A DNA stretch of 45,275 bases from contig JADGJA010000085.1 in assembly GCA_027596035.1 (NCBI GenBank), positions 1 through 45,275 of the forward strand, written 5' to 3'. Shown in pieces: positions 36,035 through 45,275 of this stretch. This DNA is from Thoreauomyces humboldtii. Lineage: Eukaryota; Chytridiomycota; Chytridiomycetes; Spizellomycetales; Powellomycetaceae. How positions within the stretch are numbered: position 1 is the first letter of the stretch; every line of letters starts with the position of its first letter. The notes beneath the pieces were generated by a model that worked only from the letters and a program-made list of their open reading frames with translations, ran no database searches and had not been told where the DNA came from. The position numbers and the translations under genes are program-made.

Positions 36035-36416
36035 CACGGCTTCTTGAAAGTGAGTTGTAAGCAATTCGAGTCTATATGCAATTCCGCAGGGAGTGATACG
36101 TCCACCTACCTAGATAGTCTCCAACCTGCCCTTGCGCTCAGTCGTCGGATGGGTGCAGGGTTCAATCTTTGGTTTGGGATACCTGACTTATGCGCGTGTT
36201 CTTGCAAGATTGCCAGATCACTGCAACGAAGATTGTCGAGATTGACCGCCGTGCTGTGCCGCAGTTGGACTGCTGGCAACTCTCAAATTTTGCCAACCCA
36301 GTATTCCAAAGAATTCCCCGCAGGGCATCGACGACGTTAGATAAGAAGATGATATAAAAAAGATGGGCAGGAAAGGTGACAGATTGAAAGTCAAGAAGCG
36401 TCCTAGCGCGAGGCTC
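36035..36416. promoter_or_regulatory. Dynein promoter and HMG-CoA reductase 3' region
   Basis: This lies between two minus-strand genes. Just upstream of the dynein ATG the frame stays open to 36064, and an AG follows a pyrimidine-containing stretch (CTCACTTTCAAG), so a small upstream 5' exon is possible. Otherwise I see nothing notable. Confidence 0.45.
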
Positions 36417-39400
36417 TCACTCCCTTGGGCCCATCACGGCCTCGGTACCATAATACCGTCCAAAGAGACGAAGCGCGTCGCCGACACGCTCCCAGTCCAG
36501 AAATGAAGATGACAGGTCGAGTGGGGACGACGAAGTCTGAGAAGATGTCTCTAACCGCCGACGTCGGTCACCCACGACACACTCCAAGAAGGCTGTGCTG
36601 TCATCCCGGAACGCTTCCCGCATCAGCTGCTCGTCGTTCGTGGCCGATAAGGCCGCCAACTTGTCGGCTAGATACCGCTGCACGTTGTCAACGCCACGAA
36701 CCAAGGAGAGGTAGAGGAAGAAGGAGTTGACCACGCCCGTCGCGAGTCCGCCGTCGGTGCTGCAGGTGGCCGAACCGGCGGCCACGTCGCGGACGTCCCG
36801 AGCGAGACGCGACGGAGAAAGATCATGAGCGATGACGTGGTTCCACTCCAACGTTGCTCCTATCTCGGCAAGCACTTGCACCAACTGCGAGTCCACATCG
36901 CGCTCAGGGAAGGTGATTGCGTCGCAAAGGACGAAGACGGTTGACTGGAAACGTTTCGAATGCGTCTCGACAGCTTTTTGAAAAAGTTCCGCAGGGGTGG
37001 GTTCGGCTTCGGTGCCCGGGGTATGCTGGTGGTGGTTGTTACGGTGGGCGTGGGAGCTGCTGTGACGACGGTGAGAATGCGAGGTTGGGCTGGCGAGTGG
37101 CGCATTGGTAAGAGCCAGGACGACTCTCCATTGCTCGTCGATCAGGGCACGAGCGAGAACGGGCTGCCCGACCCATTGTTGAACTCGGAACTCGAACACC
37201 TGCCAGAGAGCCAGAACGAGAGGGAATCCGATAGCAAGGTGCGAGTCCATGTCCGCGGGTGAAATGTGCTTTAGATCGACATCAAGCAGTACACGGTGAC
37301 GGAAGATGCCTGATCCTCCGACAAGTTTTGGCGAATTGATGCTGCCGTCGGCGTTGGGTATGTTTTCTAGATTTGAGGACGACCGGCTTCGAGAAATACG
37401 CTTGACGAAGCGAGCAGTTTCTACCGGGTAAGCGATCATCAAGCGACGAATGACGAGGTTGAGAAGAACAGACAGTAATTTCAATTTCCGGCCCAACACA
37501 GCGTTGGATCGCTCGGGACGAACGGTCGTGATTCGTAGGGACTCTAGCACATCGGGTAGCTCGGAAAGCCACGCGTGCCCCTTTTCGCCGAACAACTGAC
37601 GCGTGATCTTGTTAGAGGGAACATTGGGAAGCAGCTCGATGTGCACGGGCTTGCTTCCGAGCGTCTGAAAGGCGACGTTGAGAGTCACACGACCGTCGGT
37701 ACCAGGAACGCGAGTAGCCTGGCTTTCGGGCGCTTCGAAGTAAAACAGACTGGGTGGGGGCTCGTCCGGGGTAACGGCGATGACCGGTGCTCGTCCGTTC
37801 TTTCCAGCCTCGTGACCGGTGACCAATGATCCGTTCGTCATAACAGAGGAAAGGTCCGCGAAGGAGGCATTGAGTCGGATTTCGTGCAGGACTTCATGAG
37901 CAGTAAGGTATTCCTTCACAGCATTGCGGTTGAAACGTCCAGTCTCAACCATGAAGGTTACGCACTCCGCAATGGCGTGCGGGGGCGCACCGGCTGCTAT
38001 GGCAATATTGCGGGCATGCTAGAGATAATAGTCAGCCTCATAACGCCAAAAATAAGAAGTCACTCGAATGGCCCTTACCAATGACATGTGTCCGCGCTGA
38101 ATGCCTTCCGTGCAAAGGGCACGGAGGGCCGCGAAGTTCTGGGCAAGTCCTACAGCTACATGGACCTAGAGGAAATATTCATTTTTTAATTAGCTTGAGC
38201 AAGCACGAACGGAGCCGGTCCGTGACGTACCATGCCAAGACCTTTAGAGTCTGGGTTGTTGAGCAAGCCCAGCGTGTATGAGTAGACAGGGTTGGTCTTC
38301 AGAACGCCACCCTTGGTAGCGACAGGCATGGGAAGCTCAAGTTCGCCGTGGAGGAAGCGACGTCCTGACGCATCTTCTTCCACCCAGTAGTCCGTGAACG
38401 GGCGGTATTGTTCCGCTCGGACACCGTTCCATGCATGACCAGCGGCTTCGATCGCTCGCCAATCCTGACCTGTAGCCAGGGCAACGGCGTCGATGCCGTT
38501 CATAATACCCTTGTTGTGTGTTGCCGCGCGGAATGGATCCGCACGGGCCCAGTCATTGGCTTCCACGAGGCGGAACGCAACTTCCTCCCCGGCAATACCC
38601 TTGTAACCAAGCTTGTCAACAGGCATGCAAAATCCAGCCTGCAAGAGGGTTCGATATCAGATCGTGACGAGGACCAAGAGCGCACCGAACCAGCTCACCT
38701 TTGCCATGCGCTCGACACACATGTTAGAGACAATCTTCAAACCGATGGTTCCACCCGTCAGACTGGCGATCAGAGGCGCGGTCCCCTCTGCCACTGCACT
38801 GCAGCAGTTTGCACCCATGGCATCGCACACGTCGACGTGCAGGTGGACGACGAGCCAGCTGCTGAAAGCTTGCTTACGTCGCACCTCGTTGGGCCTGAGC
38901 GCTGACTGCGTGCGTTCTTTCGTCACCTTTCTGACATCCATGCCAACGACACCGCCTCCGCGAGTGCGCATGTTCTCACAAAACTGGTTTCCGAGGGCAA
39001 CAATCTCTTCCTTTCGGATGGTGACCTGTTCCATGGCATCGTCAAATTCGGATTCCGGAATCCCAAGAACCTGAATCTGAGCGTAGATGATGTTCCGTTC
39101 AGAGGTTGACGCAGTGAAACCGCCACCGAACGCCGAGATGGTTTTCGCTGCACCAGACGCTGCTGCCACGACGGAAGGCTCTTCAACACACATAGGGACG
39201 ACGGTGGGAACGGAGTTGATCGTAAAGTTTAATCCGATGCCAACCGGCAAGCCAAGGGTGCTGAAAAATGAAGAACCATGCGGTAAGGAACCGGCCTTCT
39301 CAGACGTTTTCAAGCACAAGCTCACCCGACGCAGTTCTCGACCATGTTGTCGGCTACGTTCTCGTCCAGTCCGTTCAAGGGGAAAAGCGTGTTCCCGCGG

Positions 39401-39783
39401 TCCCCAAGCGGCGCACCGTCTCCGCTCTCGTCCGACGATCCTTCGGAGTCGGACGACGGAGAGGGAGTACGCGTTAGCTCATTGACGGCAGGTCCGGCTG
39501 CTGCAGCAGGGGACGCGATGTTGGGTGGAAAGAGGCCGGGGAAAACTAGGCGAAGCTGGTTTTGTCGCTCCTTCAGAGCCTTCTTGTAAAAGCCAGACCA
39601 GACATCGTGTTGACCGGGTGCGGGGATGGTGGGACTCTGCGCGGCAGCACCATCGATGGGGCTAGCAGCAGAGGCGAACGTTGTGGTGTGCTTTTGGGAT
39701 TGAGCATGGGCTAGGGCTTTTTTGGCCTGCATCTGCTGGTGGTGGTGGAAGTGACCCGGGGACTCCGCGTTTTCGACCGCCAT
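36417..39783 (-). CDS. HMGR: Class II HMG-CoA reductase with a long C-terminal extension
   Basis: The enzyme interconverts HMG-CoA and mevalonate, the entry to sterols and isoprenoids. Five exons downward: 39783-39326, 39260-38699, 38638-38231, 38165-38079 and 38018-36417, giving 1038 residues. The catalytic part (about 60-553) is of class II (bacterial/archaeal) type: [33 protein letters not shown] with the catalytic Glu, [19 protein letters not shown] (Lys383), ATGQDWRA (Asp399) and [14 protein letters not shown] with the flap His at 506. It lacks class I signatures and the usual fungal sterol-sensing membrane domain. A Ser/Pro/Ala-rich insert (about 87-130) precedes ENCVG, and a ~16-residue insert precedes LVVHLHVDV. 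Residues about 554-1038 match nothing I know; they include hydrophobic runs near 685-703 and 766-782 and a His/Ser-rich linker near 817-837. Four introns in phase argue for a resident nuclear gene. Confidence 0.93.
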
Positions 39784-41092
39784 TGCTGCTCGTTGCTGGT
39801 GCTGCGTGTGTGATGTAAAGACTGATCCCTCTTTTCCTTTTTCTCACTCCTCGTTCGCTTTTACAAGGACGACGGCGCACACACAACACACAGACGGTTA
39901 TGAAATGAGATGGACGAGGTGCAAGTAAGGCACGTTGACTTCCTGGCAAGTCGTCTTCTCCTGATCGACACTCTTCTATTATGCGGTTCGTTGACTTGCT
40001 GGATTGATGTTGCAAGGACCAGTCAAGGGGCTTGAGGAGCAGAAAGCGAGGGGGGGAATCTGAGGGGTAGACGGCTGATAAGGAACAACCCGCGGGGAAG
40101 GAGGGGAGCCGTACCAGGGGCTTTGGCTTTAATCTGGGCAAGGGCGATGTGGGGTGTAGAGGGCGGGACAAGGGTGGAACAACACACCAGGAATGCACCC
40201 AGATGGTCAGACAAAAAGACACAGGGATATGGGGGAGGAAAAGTGATGCGCCTCGTTCTGCAACACCCTCGCTACCGTACCGTATAACGTGAGTGACGGG
40301 GTTTTCCTCTGCGCCGTCTGCCCGCATCGCCCTGGGCAAAAAAAAAAGAGCATTGGACGGTCGGTCCAGAAGAGAGCGTCCAGAAGAGAAAAAATGAGGA
40401 ACGCGGTGGGGCCATGTTTAAAAAGGAGAGGCTGTCGATTTACTTGGGAAAAAAAAAGGTGGGTCGATCAAAGCTGCCCACTCTCTCGCAAACACGCGTT
40501 CCTCCGAGCGGTCTCCGAGCGGTCATGACGGCATTGGAGACTTGGAGGTATCGCACGGAAAGGCCCGGACGGGCCCGAAAGGATGCAAGTTTAGTGCTCA
40601 TGAGACTCATGAGATAACAAGAGCACTGGTGCTCATGAGATAACATGGGCAAAGTCTCGATGGAAAGGAGCTGAATGACAGTGCGATGAGAACGCAGCTC
40701 GATTGCTCCATGGTTTCGGGGACAGAACTGGCGGTTGCTTCGACTGGGACCGAAGGACGAGAGAAGATATTATCGAGTTTTATTTTATCGATGCGCGTAT
40801 TCAAAAGAGCGATCAGATTGTTTTTTCATGCAAGGTGTAAGAGGGAGTACGCACGAAAAACTCTCCCCAATCGCGTGAGCTAAAGACGCACTGTCCGTCG
40901 AGCAAAGTGTGGAATGTAACCTGGGCGAGGATGCCGTGCAAACAAAGCGGAAGAGGGCGGGGAGCCAGGTCGGAGGGGCAGTGGGACCTGTCGAACTTGC
41001 TCACGGTGCATTGATCCGATTCAGCGGCAGTCTTCCAGCATTGGCCACCCTTCGACCTTACTGGGGGTAGCGAGCGAGTGACATTTCCACAG
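39784..41092. promoter_or_regulatory. Long divergent intergenic region
   Basis: These 1.3 kb lie between the HMG-CoA reductase start and the membrane protein gene. They contain A-runs near 40339-40348 and 40450-40458, doubled words GTCCAGAAGAGA (about 40361 and 40377) and CTCCGAGCGGT (about 40502 and 40512), and the repeat cluster at 40594-40645. Open frames here (for example 40339 to 39662 on the minus strand) show no family features. The first exon of the membrane protein gene may lie near 40931. Confidence 0.45.
40594..40645. repeat. CTCATGAGATAACA direct repeat with an inverted repeat between
   Basis: CTCATGAGATAACA occurs at 40606-40619 and again at 40632-40645. A further GTGCTCATGAGA lies at about 40594. 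Between the two copies, GAGCAC-TG-GTGCTC at 40621-40634 is a perfect inverted repeat. The core CTCATGAG is itself a palindrome, so the cluster holds three closely spaced symmetric sites upstream of two divergent genes. It is a candidate control element; no factor is proposed. Confidence 0.7.
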
Positions 41093-42321
41093 CTTTCCAC
41101 CACTCCTGATTTTGACAATTGCACCGGATTCTGTGATACCTCTTGAGGCTGGAGCAATCGTATGTGGTCTGGTCCTTTGCCTGACCCTACAAAATCTGGA
41201 CCACTTTGGGAATGCTTGGAACCTCGTCAAAGACGCTGGTCGACAAAAGGTGCGGACAGGAGGTGATCGGTTCCTGTCGAGACGATGGCTATCCGAAGAG
41301 GATCTTCCGGATCTGTTTGACGCCGCATTTTTTTTCTACCAGTTCTTGAATAGTTTATGCTTGGTGGTCGTTATTGCTGGAGCCATAAGTCTCGGCCTCA
41401 ACGAGACTGGCCAATATTGGCAACTGCAAGATGTCTGCGTTATGGTAACTTGCAGGCCCTATCAAATGCAGATAAACGATATCTTGTCACTGACACGCAT
41501 CTCTTTCCTTCAAACCAAGATCATTTTCTGGGGCGTTCAAATCGGTCTCTGCTGCCTGAACCACAATACCATCGTCCGGATGTCCCTCGCCTTCAGCATG
41601 AAGAGCGGTGGTGGACAAAAGGCATCCCGATACTGTCTCCTGCTGTATCCACTCACAATCGTGGCGCTCGTTCCAATTTGGATGGCCTTTCCATCCGCGA
41701 GCGAGGTTCACGAGGGTGTGAACGCTTCGAAGTACTGGAATGATCAAATCTTCAAGCCGTTGAAAGTAGCTCTGGTGTTTGCCACGGAGATGCTGGCTAC
41801 CGCATCCGACATGCTCCTGCTTCGACGCGTGCTGACGGGAAGCAAGCACAAGACTGACGCCAAGAAGATTGTCAGAAACAATCTGTTGAAGCAATACGCA
41901 GTCGTTTGGACATCGGTTCTCCTGGATGTGTTGCTCAAGGTACACCGCGATACTCATGAGCCCGATCCTTCTTCCAATGGCTTAACCCATGAAATCCCCA
42001 TCGAAGCTTCTAATCTTCGCCGGTCAACCCGTGCTCTTCGACTCTCAAGTGACGAACCTCACGCTCTCCTTGCGCGCTGCCGCCAATCTCAAGTACGGCT
42101 TGACTATTCGAGAGGTCTTTGCCGCATCCAGCAAGCCATCAACCGCCGGAGTTCAGACTAGCGGAAGGCAAATCAGCTCAAACCCTGGGAAATCGAGGGG
42201 TCGTCAGCAGAGCGCCGTCCCTGGCGTCAGCCGGAGCATCGACGTCTTTCCTCCGGACATGGAATCGCCCAAATCCTCGGGGGATCAGCTCGGACCGGTC
42301 GTGGAGGAAACGACACGATGA
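41093..42321 (+). CDS. Multi-pass membrane protein of unknown function, 5' end unresolved
   Basis: Two exons are clear: one ending at 41939 (AAG|GTACAC) and 42007-42321, in phase, for about 380 residues. About six hydrophobic segments are visible: AGAIVCGLVLCLTLQ, FLNSLCLVVVIAGAISLG, IIFWGVQIGLCCL, CLLLYPLTIVALVPIWM, VALVFATEMLATASDMLLL, and AVVWTSVLLDVLLKLLIFAG across the junction. The tail is Ser/Pro-rich and polar. The layout resembles the orphan seven-helix-like proteins frequent in early-diverging fungi, but I recognise no family. The first exon has no early in-frame ATG, and an in-frame stop lies at 41079. An acceptor at 41092 joined to a small exon 40931-40968 (ATGCCGTGC...GCCAG|GT) would fit the phase, but its GTCGGA donor is weak. 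Partial at the 5' end as annotated. Confidence 0.6.
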
Positions 42322-42723
42322 ACTACTTTGCGCTTTCTCCGTCGCCAGCCCCCTCTCTCGTGGCCCGACCTCCTGCTGCCATTGTGAAGGTGAATGAAGG
42401 GAAATGTGCGAAAGGTTTCGAAACGCGTGCCAGTCGTTTTGGTGCGTTGCTGTCCTACTTTGGATGAAAAACTCTAGTACAAAAAGAGTACGGAGCGCTC
42501 GTCTCATCCTTTTACGATCGTCTGCCCCTCGATGCACCCTAATACCACTCTTCAGAGCAGAATCCCATCGTGTGTCGCTTGTTTTAGCCGCCCGCCCTTG
42601 CCTGGCCATGGACTTCCTCGGATGCTAATGAGCTGTCCAAAAGTTCATGCCAAAGTTCCAATTTCTTCGGCCTAACAAGTTCCCACAACAGTCATAAAAG
42701 CTTCTACGAGAAATTTCCTCTAT
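42322..42723. other. Convergent intergenic region
   Basis: These 402 bases separate the stops of the membrane protein gene (+) and the cyclin gene (-). There are short open frames without domains, and no repeat or RNA gene that I can support. Confidence 0.5.
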
Positions 42724-44704
42724 CTAACGATACTCCTCGTTCGGTGTTGGGTAAACCGGGCGCGGACGTTTAACCTGTGGACCGCCGGACTCCAGAGTTG
42801 GCGAAGCACGTCGCTTGACCTGCGCTTGAGTCCTTCGTGTGTCTTGTCTTGGTGGCGGTGGGGGTGGTGGAGGAAGCGGTGGTTGCAGCAAGCTTTCCCT
42901 CGCCTGCGCCTCGGAATGATATACGTAGAGCATGTACTCCTGATAGTGCGCCCAGGCCGCCGTCATGTGTCCAGGTGGAATGTGTTTACATACGTAACCC
43001 CAAGGGGCGAAGGGCAAAGAGGTCGGCCACCAGACGGGAACGTCCGGGAAGTTCTGGACTCTGACGAGTTGCGAAAGCCACGAGACGTACTGAGCTGGGA
43101 AGATCCCTGTGTACATCTGAGGTGCAGGCGCAAGGCACGGCTCGTGCGCTTGGGAGACGGATGGATGACCGGATCCGCGATGTTGTGGAGGAGGTGCCTC
43201 AGCTTTTATGGTACTGGAGACGGATGATACAGGAGGTAGGGTGGCGATTGGTGGGTGTCGGGCACAGGAAAGTCCCGCATCCCGGTGGACCGCCGGCTTG
43301 CTCGACTTGAAGCCATTAAGTGAATCGATGGGTGGGACCGCGATGCGGCTCTGTTTGGTAGATCCTTTTGGTATAGCTTCCCTGGTGGACTTTAATTCGG
43401 CACCTGTGTCAGTTGTCGAACGAGTAGAACGTAGGCGTTTGGCGGGTGCTGCCTGTTTCGGCTGCTTGGGGGCAGCGACGTTATTGATCGGAACAGGGCC
43501 GGCTTTCCGAGCGGCGCGCGGGAGAGTCGGCCGAGTAGCAGGGACGTTCCCCGGAGGTTTCCCTGCTGGAGGTGCGCGCGTCTTTGGCGCATGGTTCGGG
43601 ACAGGCTTCGATATTTCCGGAGGAGAAGACTTCAACGTGCCGACCGTGCGATAGACTGGAGGTATCGTCCAGCCCAGGGTATCGATCATCAGCTGCGAGC
43701 ACGTGTCGACCTCTCGCTGTGAAAAACAATGAGAAACTATGAGATGCGCCGGTCGAGAAGCAGATCGATATCAGAGACATCGTACCATTCGAGGTACAAT
43801 AACGTTCGATACCAATACGGCAGGGTGCGTTGCATACTTGTCGAGCTCAGTGCTCATCACTTTTTGAAATTCCGTGTAGTTCTCCCATCGGCATGCACAC
43901 TTCAATGCCGCGGCGGCCTGCACCGACGGCCGAAATCGGATCATGTCGTATGATCGCTGTGAGGCATTGATCCAACGGAGAGCGATTCGCCTCAATCTAA
44001 ACAGCTCTTCTGGGTTGCGACCCGGAAACTCTGCTAGATAGTAGTCCAAGAACATATGGGGAGTGGGTCCAGTCAGATGCCATTTGAGGACCTGGAGAAC
44101 GCTGAGTTCGGTCTCCTAAGCAAAACGGGACACTCTCGTATGAGAAGGTGTGATGACGAGAGAAGGAGATCGTGGCCATCTTCATTACCTGCAGAGAACT
44201 AGGAGTAAAGGCGCCCCCACTCATCTGGGCCAGGTCCCGGAAGGTCGGTGGGGAGGTCTCCGCGCACTTCGATGCGACCAGAAAGCAAGCAGCACCCAAC
44301 CGCTGATACCGCGCAATCATGTACGGTCTGACGCTACAGTATCTGTCCAGAAAGCTGACGGAGAGCTGGGTAGGAGATCGATGAGAAGCGAGCTTCGGAC
44401 ACCTTTTCCAACCGGGAGAAGTAAGTAATGTTACCTGGAAGGTCTCACTGCAATTCCCAAAGAACTGGAAAGCCAGCTCTCTCATCCAGTCTACCAACAC
44501 CGCTCGGTGTTCCGCAGTGATATAAGCCGAGTGGTCGCGGCTGAGAAATTTTATGTAGTCACTGGGTCGGTTGTAAGGCTTGTTTTCTTGACAGTAGAGG
44601 TAAAGCTTCTGAGTCTCCTGCGTGAGCCGATCATGGGTGAAGCCAATCGGTTCACGTTGATCGCGGACTGTTCTATCCTGGTCGTCTGGAACGTAACCGA
44701 TCAT
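42724..44704 (-). CDS. Cyclin with long Pro-rich C-terminal tail
   Basis: This is a regulatory subunit of a cyclin-dependent kinase. Four exons downward: 44704-44435, 44365-44189, 44115-43813 and 43716-42724, all in phase, giving 580 residues. The N-terminal cyclin box has HRAVLVDWMREL, ETFQLSVSFLDRYCS, LGAACFLVASKCAE, PPTFRDL and ETELSVLQVLKWHL. The second cyclin fold has TPHMFLDYYL, CACRW, FQKVMSTELDKYATHP and CSQLMIDTLGW. Lys and Glu of the kinase-contact pair are visible in ASKCAE and ETEL. After about residue 270 the tail is Pro/Ala/Lys-rich, with a run of about eight prolines near the end, an aromatic island (WWPTSLPFAPWGY) and basic KRR/KRPRP motifs that could be nuclear signals. It is related to A/B/D-type cyclins; I cannot fix the subtype. 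Confidence 0.88.
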
Positions 44705-45223
44705 GGCAACGGGGACGTTCGACGTTTCCTCGTGTGATGTATCGGTACTAAAGAGAGGCTATTGGATGGAAGGAAGGGCAACAGAGAGGGTTTTCGAATG
44801 CAAAACACAGAGGACAGAGTGCAGAATCAAGTGAGAGCTAGGGGGAAAGCCCTGATAACTGGTAAGACTATAGGGAGGAGGATGAGAGTGAGTGAACCTG
44901 CTCTGAGCTGAACGGCATACACAAACTCGCTTCTAAACACCTCCTACGTTTGACTGACGAGCAACCTATGCGCTGCAGATTGTGTGCGCTACTGGTGTCC
45001 GGACCAGCAGGCAACCGGCAATGCACACTCCATGTCGCGAAGCAAAAGAGAAGAAGGTGAGAGCAGAGGGGCCAGAGAGCGAAGGATCGGACTTTCAGCT
45101 GTCCGAAAGGGTCCAAACGCTGTCCGAAATATATTCCGTGGCTATGCTTTTACATTTGAGTCACCAAAGTAAGTGACGACCAAAGTAAGCGTAGAGTAGC
45201 GCTAACTACGCCGGAGGTATTAT
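44705..45223. promoter_or_regulatory. Upstream region of the cyclin gene
   Basis: This is the presumed cyclin promoter and 5' leader. Open frames on both strands are short and carry no domain. ACCAAAGTAAG is present twice, about 17 bases apart, near 45163 and 45180. No E2F-like or other cell-cycle box is clear enough to call. Confidence 0.4.
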
Positions 45224-45275
45224 GCCTCTGCCTCTGCCTCTACCCCGTCCCCTGCCTCGGCCCCTGCCTCGGCCC
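45224..45275. repeat. Pyrimidine-rich hexamer repeat at the window end
   Basis: GCCTCT is repeated three times from 45224, then degenerates to TACCCCGTCCCCTGCCTCGGCCC-type units (GCCTCGGCCCCT twice). The array runs into the window end and is therefore incomplete. Confidence 0.8.

Noticed and set aside
35714..36340. 208-codon plus-strand frame
   Set aside because: It is antisense to the first dynein exons and upstream region, with no recognisable protein features.
38867..38935. Possible intron inside reductase exon 2 (GTGACG...TTTCAGCAG)
   Set aside because: Removing it breaks the reading phase; read-through keeps the frame into [16 protein letters not shown], so it is treated as a coding insert.
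39662..40339. 225-codon minus-strand frame upstream of the reductase
   Set aside because: It overlaps the reductase first exon in another frame, is Pro/Ser/Arg-rich and has no domain.

Overview
The window is a gene-dense piece of a eukaryotic nuclear genome. Genes lie on both strands with short introns (mostly about 50-130 bases). Nearly all introns are GT-AG. The most likely source is a zoosporic (flagellated) early-diverging fungus of chytrid type. This rests on three observations: a flagellar dynein assembly factor (DNAAF4/DYX1C1) is present, genes of fungal type surround it (tiny OST4, a GCK-III/Nak1-like kinase, a fungal-length type II dipeptidyl aminopeptidase), and introns are small and frequent. 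The organism is inferred, not proven. All exon models were made by eye from splice signals, reading phase and remembered family alignments.

Layout. 1-1540 is repeat DNA: a composite GC-rich repeat, a field of CTTGCCGA words, a ~130-base direct duplication and an 18-base tandem array. 2231-3434 (+) is a hexose-6-phosphate mutarotase. 3793-3900 (-) is a 35-residue OST4, divergent from the splicing helicase Aquarius (4261-9250, +). Convergent with Aquarius is the box C/D snoRNP assembly factor BCD1 (9880-11149, -). A type II membrane S9B dipeptidyl aminopeptidase follows (11602-14667, +), then a small conserved protein of unknown function (15086-15592, +) and a doubtful small ORF (15598-15810, -). 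DNAAF4 (15977-17816, +) converges with a GCK-III Ste20-like kinase (17881-20761, -). 21227-36034 (-) is a complete 16-exon cytoplasmic dynein 1 heavy chain. 36417-39783 (-) is a class II HMG-CoA reductase with a ~485-residue C-terminal extension of unknown nature. 41093-42321 (+) is a multi-pass membrane protein with an unresolved 5' end. 42724-44704 (-) is a cyclin with a long Pro-rich tail. The window ends in a pyrimidine-rich short repeat.

Functional links. Aquarius and BCD1 are tail-to-tail neighbours, and both act in making box C/D snoRNPs (Aquarius for intron-encoded ones). A flagellar dynein assembly factor, a cell-polarity/division kinase and the cytoplasmic dynein motor lie side by side. 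The remaining genes serve housekeeping roles: N-glycosylation, sugar phosphates, secretory proteolysis, sterol/isoprenoid supply and the cell cycle. I see no CRISPR array, transposon, rRNA or tRNA.

The items most worth a second look are the class II HMG-CoA reductase with its extension, the Aquarius/BCD1 pairing, the CTTGCCGA repeat field, a GC-AG intron, and a 31-base exon encoding a kinase glycine loop.
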